A DNA stretch of 11,464 nt, taken from positions 1-11,464 of the forward strand of contig JAADEU010000084.1 in assembly GCA_013153235.1 (NCBI GenBank). The letters are read 5' to 3'. Below the pieces are notes generated by a model. That model was not told where the DNA came from. It did not search any database and saw only the letters and a list, made by a program, of their open reading frames with translations. Shown one piece after another: positions 1-7,412 of this stretch (position 1 is its first letter; every line of letters begins with the position of its first letter). Position numbers and translations under genes: made by a program. Source of the DNA: Aquificota bacterium (GTDB taxonomy: Bacteria > Aquificota > Aquificia > Aquificales > Hydrogenothermaceae).

Positions 1-1267
1 CGCATACCACCTCGTATCCAAAAGTTTCAAGTTTCTCAGAATCCTTGATAGGTCTCAGGTACGGCTGGGATCTACCCTCTTCAAGGTCCCTTCTGATTTT
101 CTTTTCAACCTCAATGGCCCTTTTGTACATTGTAGGTTGATTTCTCAGGATTACGAAAGTTCTCCTTCCACCTTCCTTCAGATACGAGATAAGGTCCTCC
201 ATCTGAAGCAGTATCTTCTCAAGGTCAGGGATATCATTTTTGTTAACCTTCCTGACGGCAAACAGTATTCTCGGTACAAAAAATCCCTCTTCATCCGGGG
301 TGGTAACCCTTATGGATTTAACAAAATTCAGGAACTTTTTGAGCATATTTCTGTTTACAACATCATCCTTTATAAGAAGACCGAACTTGTTACCACCTAT
401 CTTTCCAAGTATATACTCAAGGCCAGACTCTTCCAGTTTCTCCCTGAGCTGTTTTGAGAACTCCCTCAGGAGTTTACTACCAAACTCGTACCCGTACATC
501 TCGTTTGCATGGGAGAGGTTTGCAACCTCAAGGGTTATCAGGGTGTAGTTCTGGTCCTTATCCAGCTTCTCCAGGGATTCTTTTATAAGCTCAACGAGCT
601 TACCTTTTTTGTACAGGCCTGTAACAACATCGTATTCGTAAAACTCCTGGAGTTTCTTATAGGCCTCCTCCAGCTCTTTATTTTTCTTGGCAAGCTCTTC
701 CTGAATTTTTATAAGCTGTGTTATGTCCCTTGAAATACCCAGTATGGCAATAATCTTTCCAGTCCTGTCGTAAATAGGCGTTTTGATAACATCAAATATT
801 ATTTCTCTGCCGTTGGCAGCCTTAACCTTTTCAACGGAATGGGAAGATGTCTTGCTCTCCAGGGCCTTCATATCACTGTAAATACACTCTTTGGCAACCT
901 CTGGAGGAAGGACCTCGATATCACTTTTACCGATAATATCCTCCTTTTTGATACCAAAAAGGTCGGCAAAAGCCTGGTTGACGTAAATAATTCTCAGGTT
1001 CAGGTCCTTAATCCAGATTGGGTCTGGCGTTGTATCAAGGACCTTGGTGAAAAGAACCTGAAGCTTATCCTTCCACTCCTCACTGAGCCAGTCGATATTC
1101 TTGTAGATTTCGTCCTTGAAGACATTTTCTTCAAGATAAAGGGCCTCCTCAAGGAGTTTACTAATCAGTTTTGAAACAGAATAGCCCTTCTCAACAGAAA
1201 GTTCTTTGAGTTTTGACAGCAGGTCTCTGTCAATTGCAATACTTAAAACAGTCTTTTTTGCAGCCAT
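1..1267 (-). CDS. Ribbon-helix-helix / PAS / degenerate GGDEF / EAL-like fusion regulator (3' end cut by window edge)
   Basis: The reading frame is open from an ATG at 1267 to the left edge: 422 complete codons and no stop, so the C-terminus lies outside. Residues about 5-45 look like a CopG/Arc-type ribbon-helix-helix: a short strand (KTVLSIAID), a helix, a GYS turn and a second helix (SKLISKLLEEAL). A PAS domain follows (about 68-190, ending GISRDITQ), then a short coiled coil and a GGDEF-like domain (about 211-380). Its signature is GGNKF (291-295) instead of GGDEF. The usual first metal Asp is Glu (LEVANLS), and no RxxD inhibitory site is seen, so cyclase activity is unlikely. From about 385 an EAL-like domain begins (YLRPI, then GYEVVC at 417-422). 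Expected role (inference): a transcription factor whose DNA binding responds to a PAS signal and perhaps c-di-GMP or GTP. The start is supported by GGGGAGG four bases upstream. Confidence 0.85.
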   Translation of the reverse strand, partial: MAAKKTVLSIAIDRDLLSKLKELSVEKGYSVSKLISKLLEEALYLEENVFKDEIYKNIDWLSEEWKDKLQVLFTKVLDTTPDPIWIKDLNLRIIYVNQAFADLFGIKKEDIIGKSDIEVLPPEVAKECIYSDMKALESKTSSHSVEKVKAANGREIIFDVIKTPIYDRTGKIIAILGISRDITQLIKIQEELAKKNKELEEAYKKLQEFYEYDVVTGLYKKGKLVELIKESLEKLDKDQNYTLITLEVANLSHANEMYGYEFGSKLLREFSKQLREKLEESGLEYILGKIGGNKFGLLIKDDVVNRNMLKKFLNFVKSIRVTTPDEEGFFVPRILFAVRKVNKNDIPDLEKILLQMEDLISYLKEGGRRTFVILRNQPTMYKRAIEVEKKIRRDLEEGRSQPYLRPIKDSEKLETFGYEVVC

Positions 1268-1271
1268 CAGG

Positions 1272-1278
1272 CCTCCCC
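1272..1278 (-). promoter_or_regulatory. Ribosome binding site of the RHH-PAS-GGDEF gene
   Basis: Read on the minus strand this is GGGGAGG, followed by CCTG and the ATG at 1267. The spacing is a little short but the match is strong. It fixes the ribbon-helix-helix domain as the true N-terminus. Confidence 0.7.
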
Positions 1279-1306
1279 GGCAAAGTTATTAGGTAAGGAT
1301 AATTAT

Positions 1307-1335
1307 TAACAATCTAATAAAAATTATATAACAAT
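1307..1335. repeat. Paired TAACAAT direct repeats in the divergent promoter region
   Basis: TAACAAT occurs at 1307-1313 and 1329-1335, with starts 22 bases apart, about two helical turns. The second copy abuts the candidate minus-strand -10 element. The core TAACA recurs at 1381-1385, and its reverse complement TGTTA at 1354-1358. Ribbon-helix-helix proteins usually bind repeated short half-sites, so this is a candidate operator. The region is so AT-rich that chance recurrence cannot be excluded. Confidence 0.25.
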
Positions 1336-1351
1336 TATTTTAAATTGAAAA
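1323..1351 (-). promoter_or_regulatory. Candidate sigma-70-type promoter for the RHH-PAS-GGDEF gene
   Basis: On the minus strand TTTTCA (1351-1346, 4 of 6 to TTGACA) is followed by a 17-base spacer and a perfect TATAAT (1328-1323). Initiation near 1316 would give a leader of about 50 bases before the ATG at 1267. The surroundings are very AT-rich, so chance matches are common. Confidence 0.4.
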
Positions 1352-1363
1352 TATGTTATTGTA

Positions 1364-1369
1364 TATAAT
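1364..1369 (+). promoter_or_regulatory. Candidate -10 element (TATAAT) for the diguanylate cyclase gene
   Basis: A perfect TATAAT lies 24 bases before the ATG at 1394. No good -35 box sits at the usual distance: TTTAAA at 1339-1344 is 19 bases away and TTGAAA at 1345-1350 only 13. A start site near 1376 would leave a leader of about 18 bases. A promoter that needs an activator is possible, and so is a chance match. Confidence 0.3.
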
Positions 1370-1376
1370 GTACTCC

Positions 1377-1390
1377 CTCCTAACAGGAGA
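1377..1390 (+). promoter_or_regulatory. Ribosome binding site of the diguanylate cyclase gene inside a small inverted repeat
   Basis: AGGAGA (1385-1390) is the ribosome site for the ATG at 1394. CTCC (1377-1380) could pair with GGAG (1386-1389) across a TAACA loop and partly hide it. A four-base stem is weak, especially in a thermophile, so a regulatory role is speculative. The ribosome site itself is clear. Confidence 0.6.
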
Positions 1391-1393
1391 ATT

Positions 1394-3757
1394 ATGCTAC
1401 AAGTATTAAGTGCCCTTGTCTTTATAACTGTTATATTAATAATGGATATCCATTATTATGGATTGAGACAAGAGGTAAACTATTTTCAGTTAATACCAAA
1501 TGTGTTGGTGTTATTAGCCATACTTTTGGGTTATTACTTTAGCCAAAAACTGAAAGATACGAAATCTGTTTATCACAACATTAATTCTGGATTCATACTT
1601 TTGATAATCTCACAGACATTTCTCGTTTCATATTTTTTAACAAATCAGAGTATTTTAACCCTCAGTATATTCGAGATATTTATTAAACTCCCCGGAGTTA
1701 TTCTGATACTGGCAGGGTTTGTACAGTGGCTCAGGGTCAAGGAAGAAAGGGAACAGATGTTAAAAGAACAGGAAGAAAAATGGAAATCTATAGTTGAAGG
1801 GGTAAATGATATCATAATAATAATTCAGGACCGGCAGATAAAGTACATAAACACCAAGATAAAAGACCTCCTCGGCTATTCACCCTCTGAAATCCTTGGA
1901 AAATCTGTCCTCCAGTTTATATCTGAGGAGGACCTTGAGAGACTAACATCTAACAACTCAAAAAAGGTTCTCCACCTTAAATCAAAAAACGGGGAGGAGA
2001 GAATCTTTGAGGTAAATCCATCGGTAATTCCATACGAAGGTAAGCCTGCCTTCCTGGGAATAATGAGGGACATTACAGACAAGGTTATCAAGGAAAGGGA
2101 GCTTATCAGGGCCAAAGAAAGGATAGAGGAAATAAAAGAAAAACTCCACGAGGCACAGAAACTCGCCAGAGTAGGCTACTGGGAGGTTTACCTGCCTGAT
2201 ATGAGATTCTACCTTTCTGATGAGGCTGTGGAGATATTCTGTAGTAGCAGTGATAAATGCAGTTATGATTTTAATGACTTTCTACAGATAGTACTGCCTG
2301 ACTACAGGGAGGAAATCAAGTCAAAAAGGGAAAAGGCCATTAAACACCACATACCTTACGAAACAGAATACAGGGTAAAAACCCCAGCAGGTATAAAAAT
2401 AATAAGGGAAAAAGTAAAAATCCTCAAGGAGCACAGGAAAGACCCTGTCGTACTGGGTATTGTTCAGGATGTAACAGAGATTCACATTGTTTACCAGCAG
2501 GTCCTTGAAAACGAGGAAAGGTACAGAAACCTGTTTGAGTACTCAAACGATGCCATTGTCATATCAGACATGGACGGGAATATTCTGGATATTAACCAGA
2601 AAGCCATGTACAAACTCGGTTATTCGAAAACCAACCTGGAAATATTAAATATTAGAGATATCTTTGAAAACAAGAACAATAAAGTACATCCTGAATTGTT
2701 CAAAAAGCTCCATATCAACGGTTATATGAGATTCGAAACCGAGGTCGTTACCAGTGAAAAAAGGAGATTTCCTGCAGAGGTCTCTGCAAGCATATTTGAG
2801 ATAAAAGACAAAAAGTATATCCAGCTTATAATCAGGGATATAGCAGACAGGAAACTTGCGGAAAAGGAGCTGAGACTTGCCTCAATTGTATTTGATAATG
2901 CCCTTGAAGGAATAGTTATAACCGACAAAAACGGGAACATCCTCAGGATAAATAACGCCCTTGTTGAGATTACAGGCTATGAGAAGAAGGACCTGTTTGG
3001 ATGGAATATCCGGGAGATACCTATATTCAGGATAAAGGAGGAGATTATTTATTCAATCTGGGAAAAGGCCGTAAAAAACGGCAAATGGCAGGGTGAACTT
3101 ACCGTCCTGAAAAAAAGTGGAGAAGCATTCCCGGCCTGGCTTTCCATCATACAGGTCAAAAACAAAGACGAGGTTACAAACTACATAGTTATGATTTCTG
3201 ACATAACAAGGAGAAAATACAGGGAAAGGAAACTGAAAAACCTCGCATATTACGATAACCTGACAAAACTTCCAAACAGGGTGTATTTCTTCTCAAAGCT
3301 GAAGTATGTAATTGATAAATCCATTGAGGAGGGTTCACGGGTAGCCCTGTTCTTTATAGACCTTGACGGTTTTAAACAGGTTAATGATACTTACGGCCAC
3401 GAGATGGGAGACAAACTCCTAAAAGAGGTGGCAAAAAGACTGAAAAGTTCTGTCAGAAAGGATGATTTTGTTGCACGGCTGGCAGGTGATGAATTTGTGA
3501 TTCTCATTGAAGGTGTCGACTCAAGGGACGTACTGAAGAAAATATCAGAGAAGATAATTACCAATGTTGGAAAACCTTATTATATAGACGGTTACGAAAT
3601 CACCATAGGAACGAGTATAGGTATTTCCATACTGCCTGATGATGCACAGGATATAGAGACATTTCTCAAACATGCAGACTTTGCCATGTACCACTCAAAA
3701 CTCATGGGAAAAAATAGATTCACATTTTACTCAGATATCATCCACAAGTCTGCTTAA
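1394..3757 (+). CDS. Membrane-anchored diguanylate cyclase with four PAS domains and an AGDEF active site
   Basis: 787 residues. Four hydrophobic segments (about 2-18, 32-50, 64-82, 88-112) form an N-terminal membrane module that I cannot assign to a named sensor family. A charged helix (114-130) leads to PAS domains at about 130-235, 255-365, 376-490 and 496-612, each ending in the usual RDIT-like or QDVT-like strand. The GGDEF domain (about 615-780) has YYDNLTKLPNR, the metal Asp in FIDLDGFK (D656), N664 and D673. The signature is AGDEF (697-701), a variant known to be active in Vibrio cholerae VCA0965. RKDD (688-691) lies five residues before it, so the product-inhibition I-site is intact. 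Predicted reaction: two GTP to c-di-GMP at the inner membrane. The ATG follows AGGAGA by a few bases. The last 27 bases overlap the convergent transglutaminase gene. Confidence 0.92.
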   Translation: MLQVLSALVFITVILIMDIHYYGLRQEVNYFQLIPNVLVLLAILLGYYFSQKLKDTKSVYHNINSGFILLIISQTFLVSYFLTNQSILTLSIFEIFIKLPGVILILAGFVQWLRVKEEREQMLKEQEEKWKSIVEGVNDIIIIIQDRQIKYINTKIKDLLGYSPSEILGKSVLQFISEEDLERLTSNNSKKVLHLKSKNGEERIFEVNPSVIPYEGKPAFLGIMRDITDKVIKERELIRAKERIEEIKEKLHEAQKLARVGYWEVYLPDMRFYLSDEAVEIFCSSSDKCSYDFNDFLQIVLPDYREEIKSKREKAIKHHIPYETEYRVKTPAGIKIIREKVKILKEHRKDPVVLGIVQDVTEIHIVYQQVLENEERYRNLFEYSNDAIVISDMDGNILDINQKAMYKLGYSKTNLEILNIRDIFENKNNKVHPELFKKLHINGYMRFETEVVTSEKRRFPAEVSASIFEIKDKKYIQLIIRDIADRKLAEKELRLASIVFDNALEGIVITDKNGNILRINNALVEITGYEKKDLFGWNIREIPIFRIKEEIIYSIWEKAVKNGKWQGELTVLKKSGEAFPAWLSIIQVKNKDEVTNYIVMISDITRRKYRERKLKNLAYYDNLTKLPNRVYFFSKLKYVIDKSIEEGSRVALFFIDLDGFKQVNDTYGHEMGDKLLKEVAKRLKSSVRKDDFVARLAGDEFVILIEGVDSRDVLKKISEKIITNVGKPYYIDGYEITIGTSIGISILPDDAQDIETFLKHADFAMYHSKLMGKNRFTFYSDIIHKSA

Positions 3758-5620
3758 TACTTTATAGACCTCACCGTCAGGCTCCCTGTCGGTATAGTAG
3801 TATCTCTCAAATTCTTTTACAAATCTAATAGCCCGCTGTTTTAGCTGTACATCGCCGATTCTGTCTACAAACTCCTCAAGCCCCTCATTTGGTCTCTTAA
3901 CGTAACCGTATTTTTTCATTTTTCTGTAGAACTTTGAAAGAAGTCTTTCATAGGGGCCTTTGATTTTTATCTTTCCAATAAAATACAGAAGAACCACAAA
4001 AATAACAGGAATCAGAACAAAAATGGCTTTTTCCTTTATTATCTCCCCTAATCCCCTGATATCTGATAGAAAACTCCCTGCAGACCTTACAATCTCAACC
4101 TGCTTTTTAAAATCAAAATTTATAATTGAGTTTATATACGCATACTCAACGGCGTCCATAAACAGCTTTAGCTTTTCCATAAATGTCCTTTCCTTCCCTG
4201 CAAAAATCTCAGATGATGAAATCCCCGTAGGGTCAAATCTCTCCCAGTAACCATCTATGTTCACCTCTATCCATGTGTGGGCGTACTTCTGGGGCACTAT
4301 GTAATAATCTCCTATCTGGTTATACTCAACTCCTTTATATCCTGCAACAAGCCTTACGGGGATACCGTTTACCCTGAGAAGTACCGCCGCAGCAGATGCA
4401 AAATACTCACAGTTACCCTTTTTTGACCTGAACAGAAAATCCTCCAGAGGACTATCTGATACAGGGAGGTCCTCCAGTGTGTATCTGTAATTTTTCTTCA
4501 CATACTCAACAACATTTTTTACCGTTTCCCTGTCATCACTACCCTTAAGCTTCTGGGCCAGAGAATATATCTCACTTCCCAACCCCGGCGGAATCTGCAG
4601 ATAAAACTCCTTCCACAGTCTTTCAGAGTATATCCTCCCATCAGGAAGGGAAACTGCAGAGTATTTTATTCTACTGGTAATGGTCCTGGGGGATGTAAAA
4701 ACAAAATCAGATTCCCTTTTTATCCCCTGTCCATTAATACTCAGGGGTACATCAACAGCAGGGATGTATCTGCTTCCTGTAGGCTCAAGTATAACCTCCT
4801 GGTATACCGGTACAGCCCTGTTTTTAACGACCTCCTTTTCTTCAACAGGAAGACGGCGTGTCCAGACTTTGCCGTTAAAATGGTTCAGAACAACCCCCCT
4901 TATATACACACTGGCTGACAGCTTTTTATCAGACCTGATACGCATAGCAACAGATTCACTCTCCTGTATATCAGAAACATCACCTATTCCTACACTGTCT
5001 GAAAATCCTGTTGTACCGGCCATGCCTCCGGAAAGAAAACTGAAAACAGGCTGCTGTGTCCTTGGAAGAACAACAAACAACAGGGCCGTCATAGGCAGTG
5101 CCACAGCAGGAATCAGCAGGGCTCTCATAACGATTTTTTTGAATTCATCCCTGGTAAAGACAAGAGCAGGGTCCTGGGAGTAGTATGTGAGCAGTATTAT
5201 GGCAAGAACTGTAGAGAAAAACAGCAGAATGAAGAAAACCATAAATGAGATATTTATTGTCAGTAACGCAGAACCTGCAAGAAGAAATACGGATATGGTG
5301 TATATCTGCATAAAATCCCTGAACTCTTTTCTTTCGATAAATTTTATTCCCAGCAGAACAAGGAGTGTCTCAACAACAGGTACAACTATATTTTCCAGAC
5401 TGACCCTGAATATCAGTGTGAGAACGACAACAAGGGATATCACATTGAGAGCAATCCTGGGGAGAATCTCCCTCTCCCTTCTGTCATTAAGAATACCTGC
5501 CAGTGCAAGGAGTACAAAAATAAGAGAAAATACTGGACTAACGTACCTGACGACAGATAAAAATCCCAGAAAACCTATAAAGTAGCTTATCAGAAATACG
5601 ACCCTTTTAACCGGTATCAC
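3731..5620 (-). CDS. TgpA-like membrane transglutaminase (DUF3488-type N-terminus, transglutaminase core, C-terminal helix)
   Basis: 629 residues. The N-terminal third has about six or seven membrane segments (roughly 6-26, 28-44, 56-72, 75-93, 105-121, 124-146, 164-187). A large extracytoplasmic region with a transglutaminase-fold core (about 345-470) follows, then one membrane helix (about 530-550) and a charged cytosolic tail like DUF4129. The papain-like triad is complete: C404 in GNCEYF, H448 in YAHTW and D463 in FDPT. This matches the architecture of Pseudomonas TgpA; the physiological substrate of this family is not settled. The start is GTG at 5620, sharing GTGA with the DUF58 stop (5619-5617), which implies translational coupling. 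A GGAG lies 11 bases upstream, rather far. The stop is TGA at 3733-3731, inside the end of the convergent cyclase gene. It is the last gene of the panC-MoxR-DUF58 run. Confidence 0.9.
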   Translation of the reverse strand: MIPVKRVVFLISYFIGFLGFLSVVRYVSPVFSLIFVLLALAGILNDRREREILPRIALNVISLVVVLTLIFRVSLENIVVPVVETLLVLLGIKFIERKEFRDFMQIYTISVFLLAGSALLTINISFMVFFILLFFSTVLAIILLTYYSQDPALVFTRDEFKKIVMRALLIPAVALPMTALLFVVLPRTQQPVFSFLSGGMAGTTGFSDSVGIGDVSDIQESESVAMRIRSDKKLSASVYIRGVVLNHFNGKVWTRRLPVEEKEVVKNRAVPVYQEVILEPTGSRYIPAVDVPLSINGQGIKRESDFVFTSPRTITSRIKYSAVSLPDGRIYSERLWKEFYLQIPPGLGSEIYSLAQKLKGSDDRETVKNVVEYVKKNYRYTLEDLPVSDSPLEDFLFRSKKGNCEYFASAAAVLLRVNGIPVRLVAGYKGVEYNQIGDYYIVPQKYAHTWIEVNIDGYWERFDPTGISSSEIFAGKERTFMEKLKLFMDAVEYAYINSIINFDFKKQVEIVRSAGSFLSDIRGLGEIIKEKAIFVLIPVIFVVLLYFIGKIKIKGPYERLLSKFYRKMKKYGYVKRPNEGLEEFVDRIGDVQLKQRAIRFVKEFERYYYTDREPDGEVYKVLSRLVDDI

Positions 5621-6474
5621 AGCAGTGCCAGCTCCGTCAGTATTAATGCCTTCTGTCTCCTTGAAAACTCAGGTTTTATAAACTTTTTCCCGTACTTCAG
5701 CCCAAATGGAACACCCATCCTGTACAGCTCGAGAATCAGGTGGGTAGCACAGGATATCTTCTCCTCCCTGTTACCTTTTATCCTGTCCAGGTCTATAACA
5801 ACAGGCCTGTTTGAGCTGTCTGTAAGTTCTTTTGTCTTTAAAACCCCTGTCTTTGCTGAAGCCTTCCAGTGTATATATTTTAGAGGGTCTCCAGGGGAGT
5901 AATCTCTGATAGAAACCATCTCATCATAAAATCCTGTCCTGTCTGTGGAAAAACTACCTCCGGCCTTTCCTTTTTTCGAAAAATCAGGGGGAAATGGACA
6001 GTTCATCGGCCGGGGATACACAACCACCGGAATTTTTTTATGGTACACAATACACCTGACAAAGAAATTGAATGGAAAAACAGAACATATATCAAAATGG
6101 TCAATATCTTTCCTGCCCCGTGTGTCGTATCTGTACATCATGTGAAACTCATACACACCCCTGGGGTCTATGTACGGTACGACATGTTTTTTACCTTCAA
6201 AACTGAATGAGATTAAAAAGGAAGGGAAAAATTTCTTCCTGTTTTTCAGTCTGACCCTGACAGGAAATTCTGTACCTGCAAATATCTCCTCCGGAAGGTC
6301 AACCTCAAGGTCAAGTCCGGACAGATTCCTACGGCCAAGGAATCCGGATATACCCATAAAACTCAGCATTGCCGCAACTATCAGGTAGACCAGATTATTC
6401 CCTGTGTTAACCGCCGAAACTCCCAGCAGAATTGTAAGCCCTATGTATATCCATCCGGCCTTTGTTATTCTAAT
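5617..6474 (-). CDS. DUF58 family protein, with a probable ATT start overlapping the MoxR stop
   Basis: About 285 residues if it begins at ATT 6474. The family's usual N-terminus is present: a hydrophobic helix (about 8-22), the NTGNN motif (23-27) and a second hydrophobic stretch to about 47. A beta-rich region follows, then the DUF58 signature RDYSPGDPLKYIHWKASAK (190-208) and VVIDLD (225-230), suggesting a vWA-like fold. The first in-frame ATG is at 6369. Using it would remove the first helix and NTGNN, so it is unlikely to be the start. Between the upstream in-frame stop (6537-6535) and 6369 I find no ATG, GTG or TTG. ATT (6474-6472) shares its A with the MoxR TGA (6476-6474); CTG 6477 and ATA 6468 are alternatives. 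Members are thought to act with MoxR ATPases in assembly or maturation; the function is not defined. Confidence 0.85.
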   Translation of the reverse strand: MRITKAGWIYIGLTILLGVSAVNTGNNLVYLIVAAMLSFMGISGFLGRRNLSGLDLEVDLPEEIFAGTEFPVRVRLKNRKKFFPSFLISFSFEGKKHVVPYIDPRGVYEFHMMYRYDTRGRKDIDHFDICSVFPFNFFVRCIVYHKKIPVVVYPRPMNCPFPPDFSKKGKAGGSFSTDRTGFYDEMVSIRDYSPGDPLKYIHWKASAKTGVLKTKELTDSSNRPVVIDLDRIKGNREEKISCATHLILELYRMGVPFGLKYGKKFIKPEFSRRQKALILTELALL

Positions 6475-7403
6475 CAGGCCGGGACTGGTATATTTTCCAG
6501 TACCGATAGCACAAGCTCCTGATGGTCTGTATTTTCATAAACCTCGTGGAGAACAACCCTGTGGGGAACTGTATACGGCAGAAGGGTTTTGATATCCTCC
6601 GGTATAACATAATCCCTTCCATTAAAATAGGCATTCGTTTTTGCAGTTTTTGCTATTGTAAGGGTTCCCCTTATTGAAAGTCCTGCAGAAAAGTACTTTG
6701 AACTCCTTGTTGCATTTGCGATATCCAGTATGTACTCAATGATTTTATCAGATAGATAAACCTTCTCCACCTCCTGCTGGATTTTTATAACCTCATCCCT
6801 GTCCATCAGAGGCTCAAGTGAATAAAGCTCCTCCCTTTTACTTCCACCTTTAAGTATCTCCCTTTCTGCTTCCCTCGATGGATAACCTATGCTTATTTTC
6901 ATCATGAATCTGTCCATCTGTGATTCTGGAAGGGGAAATGTTCCGTACTGCTCCACCGGATTCTGGGTAGCTATTACGAAAAACGGTTTTGGGAGCTTAT
7001 ATGTTTCCCCCTCAACTGTGACCTGTTTTTCCCCCATAGCCTCAAGGAGGGCACTCTGGGTTTTTGGTGTTGCCCTGTTTATCTCATCCACAAGAACTAT
7101 GTTGTTGAATATAGGACCCCTATGGAATTCAAATTTTCCTGTCTGCTTGTTGTATATGGATACACCTGTGATATCTGTTGGAAGGAGGTCACTGGTGGCC
7201 TGGATTCTACCAAAAGAAAGACCTGTAATCCTTGCAAGTCCTATGGCCAGTGTTGTCTTTCCAAGACCAGGCAGGTCCTCAATCAGAAGATGTCCGTTTG
7301 AGAAAAATGTTATCAGGGAAAGCCTTAGAGCCTCCTCCTTTCCCTGAAGAAAACCTGATAAAATACGGATAATCTCTTTGATTTTCTCATTTTTCAGTTC
7401 CAT
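6474..7403 (-). CDS. MoxR-family AAA+ ATPase
   Basis: 309 residues, the normal size for the family. Walker A is LPGLGKTT (44-51) and Walker B VLVDE (103-107), followed by INRATPKTQSALLEAM, which is highly characteristic of MoxR proteins. Sensor 1 is ATQNP (N148), a candidate arginine finger is R165 in SQMDRF, and sensor 2 is GLSIRG (R245). It is expected to be a cytosolic oligomeric ATPase acting as a chaperone or remodelling factor, here probably with the DUF58 and transglutaminase products encoded just after it. The ATG at 7403 is preceded by AGGGGA about six bases away. Only nine bases separate it from the panC stop, so the two are probably co-transcribed. The TGA stop shares one base with the proposed DUF58 start. 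No von Willebrand/Bat-type genes, frequent companions of MoxR, are in this window. Confidence 0.95.
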   Translation of the reverse strand: MELKNEKIKEIIRILSGFLQGKEEALRLSLITFFSNGHLLIEDLPGLGKTTLAIGLARITGLSFGRIQATSDLLPTDITGVSIYNKQTGKFEFHRGPIFNNIVLVDEINRATPKTQSALLEAMGEKQVTVEGETYKLPKPFFVIATQNPVEQYGTFPLPESQMDRFMMKISIGYPSREAEREILKGGSKREELYSLEPLMDRDEVIKIQQEVEKVYLSDKIIEYILDIANATRSSKYFSAGLSIRGTLTIAKTAKTNAYFNGRDYVIPEDIKTLLPYTVPHRVVLHEVYENTDHQELVLSVLENIPVPA

Positions 7404-7412
7404 TAAATTCCC

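Noticed and set aside
137..1174. Several plus-strand open frames of 74-111 codons
   Set aside because: They are opposite to the long minus-strand RHH-PAS-GGDEF frame, which has clear domains and a strong ribosome site. That frame runs off the left edge, so these shadows stand out only because it has no visible stop.
1132..1267. RHH domain as an antitoxin of a toxin-antitoxin pair
   Set aside because: The domain continues without interruption into PAS and GGDEF-like domains, and the neighbouring gene is a large sensor cyclase, not a toxin.
3774..3792. Hairpin CCGTCAGG / CCTGTCGG with one T-T mismatch and a three-base loop, 16 bases after the cyclase stop
   Set aside because: No T-run follows on either strand and it lies inside the transglutaminase coding region, so I do not call it an intrinsic terminator.
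4680..5183. Open frame of 167 codons on the plus strand
   Set aside because: It lies wholly antisense to the transglutaminase gene, has no family resemblance and no good ribosome site. The opposite strand has a complete conserved protein.
6369..6371. ATG at 6369 as the start of the DUF58 gene
   Set aside because: It lies within the second hydrophobic stretch and would delete the first helix and the NTGNN motif, which are encoded in frame just upstream.
6470..6500. MoxR-DUF58 fusion by frameshift
   Set aside because: The MoxR protein ends at a normal family C-terminus (ENIPVPA) and I see no slippery run at the junction. A stop-start overlap explains the layout better.
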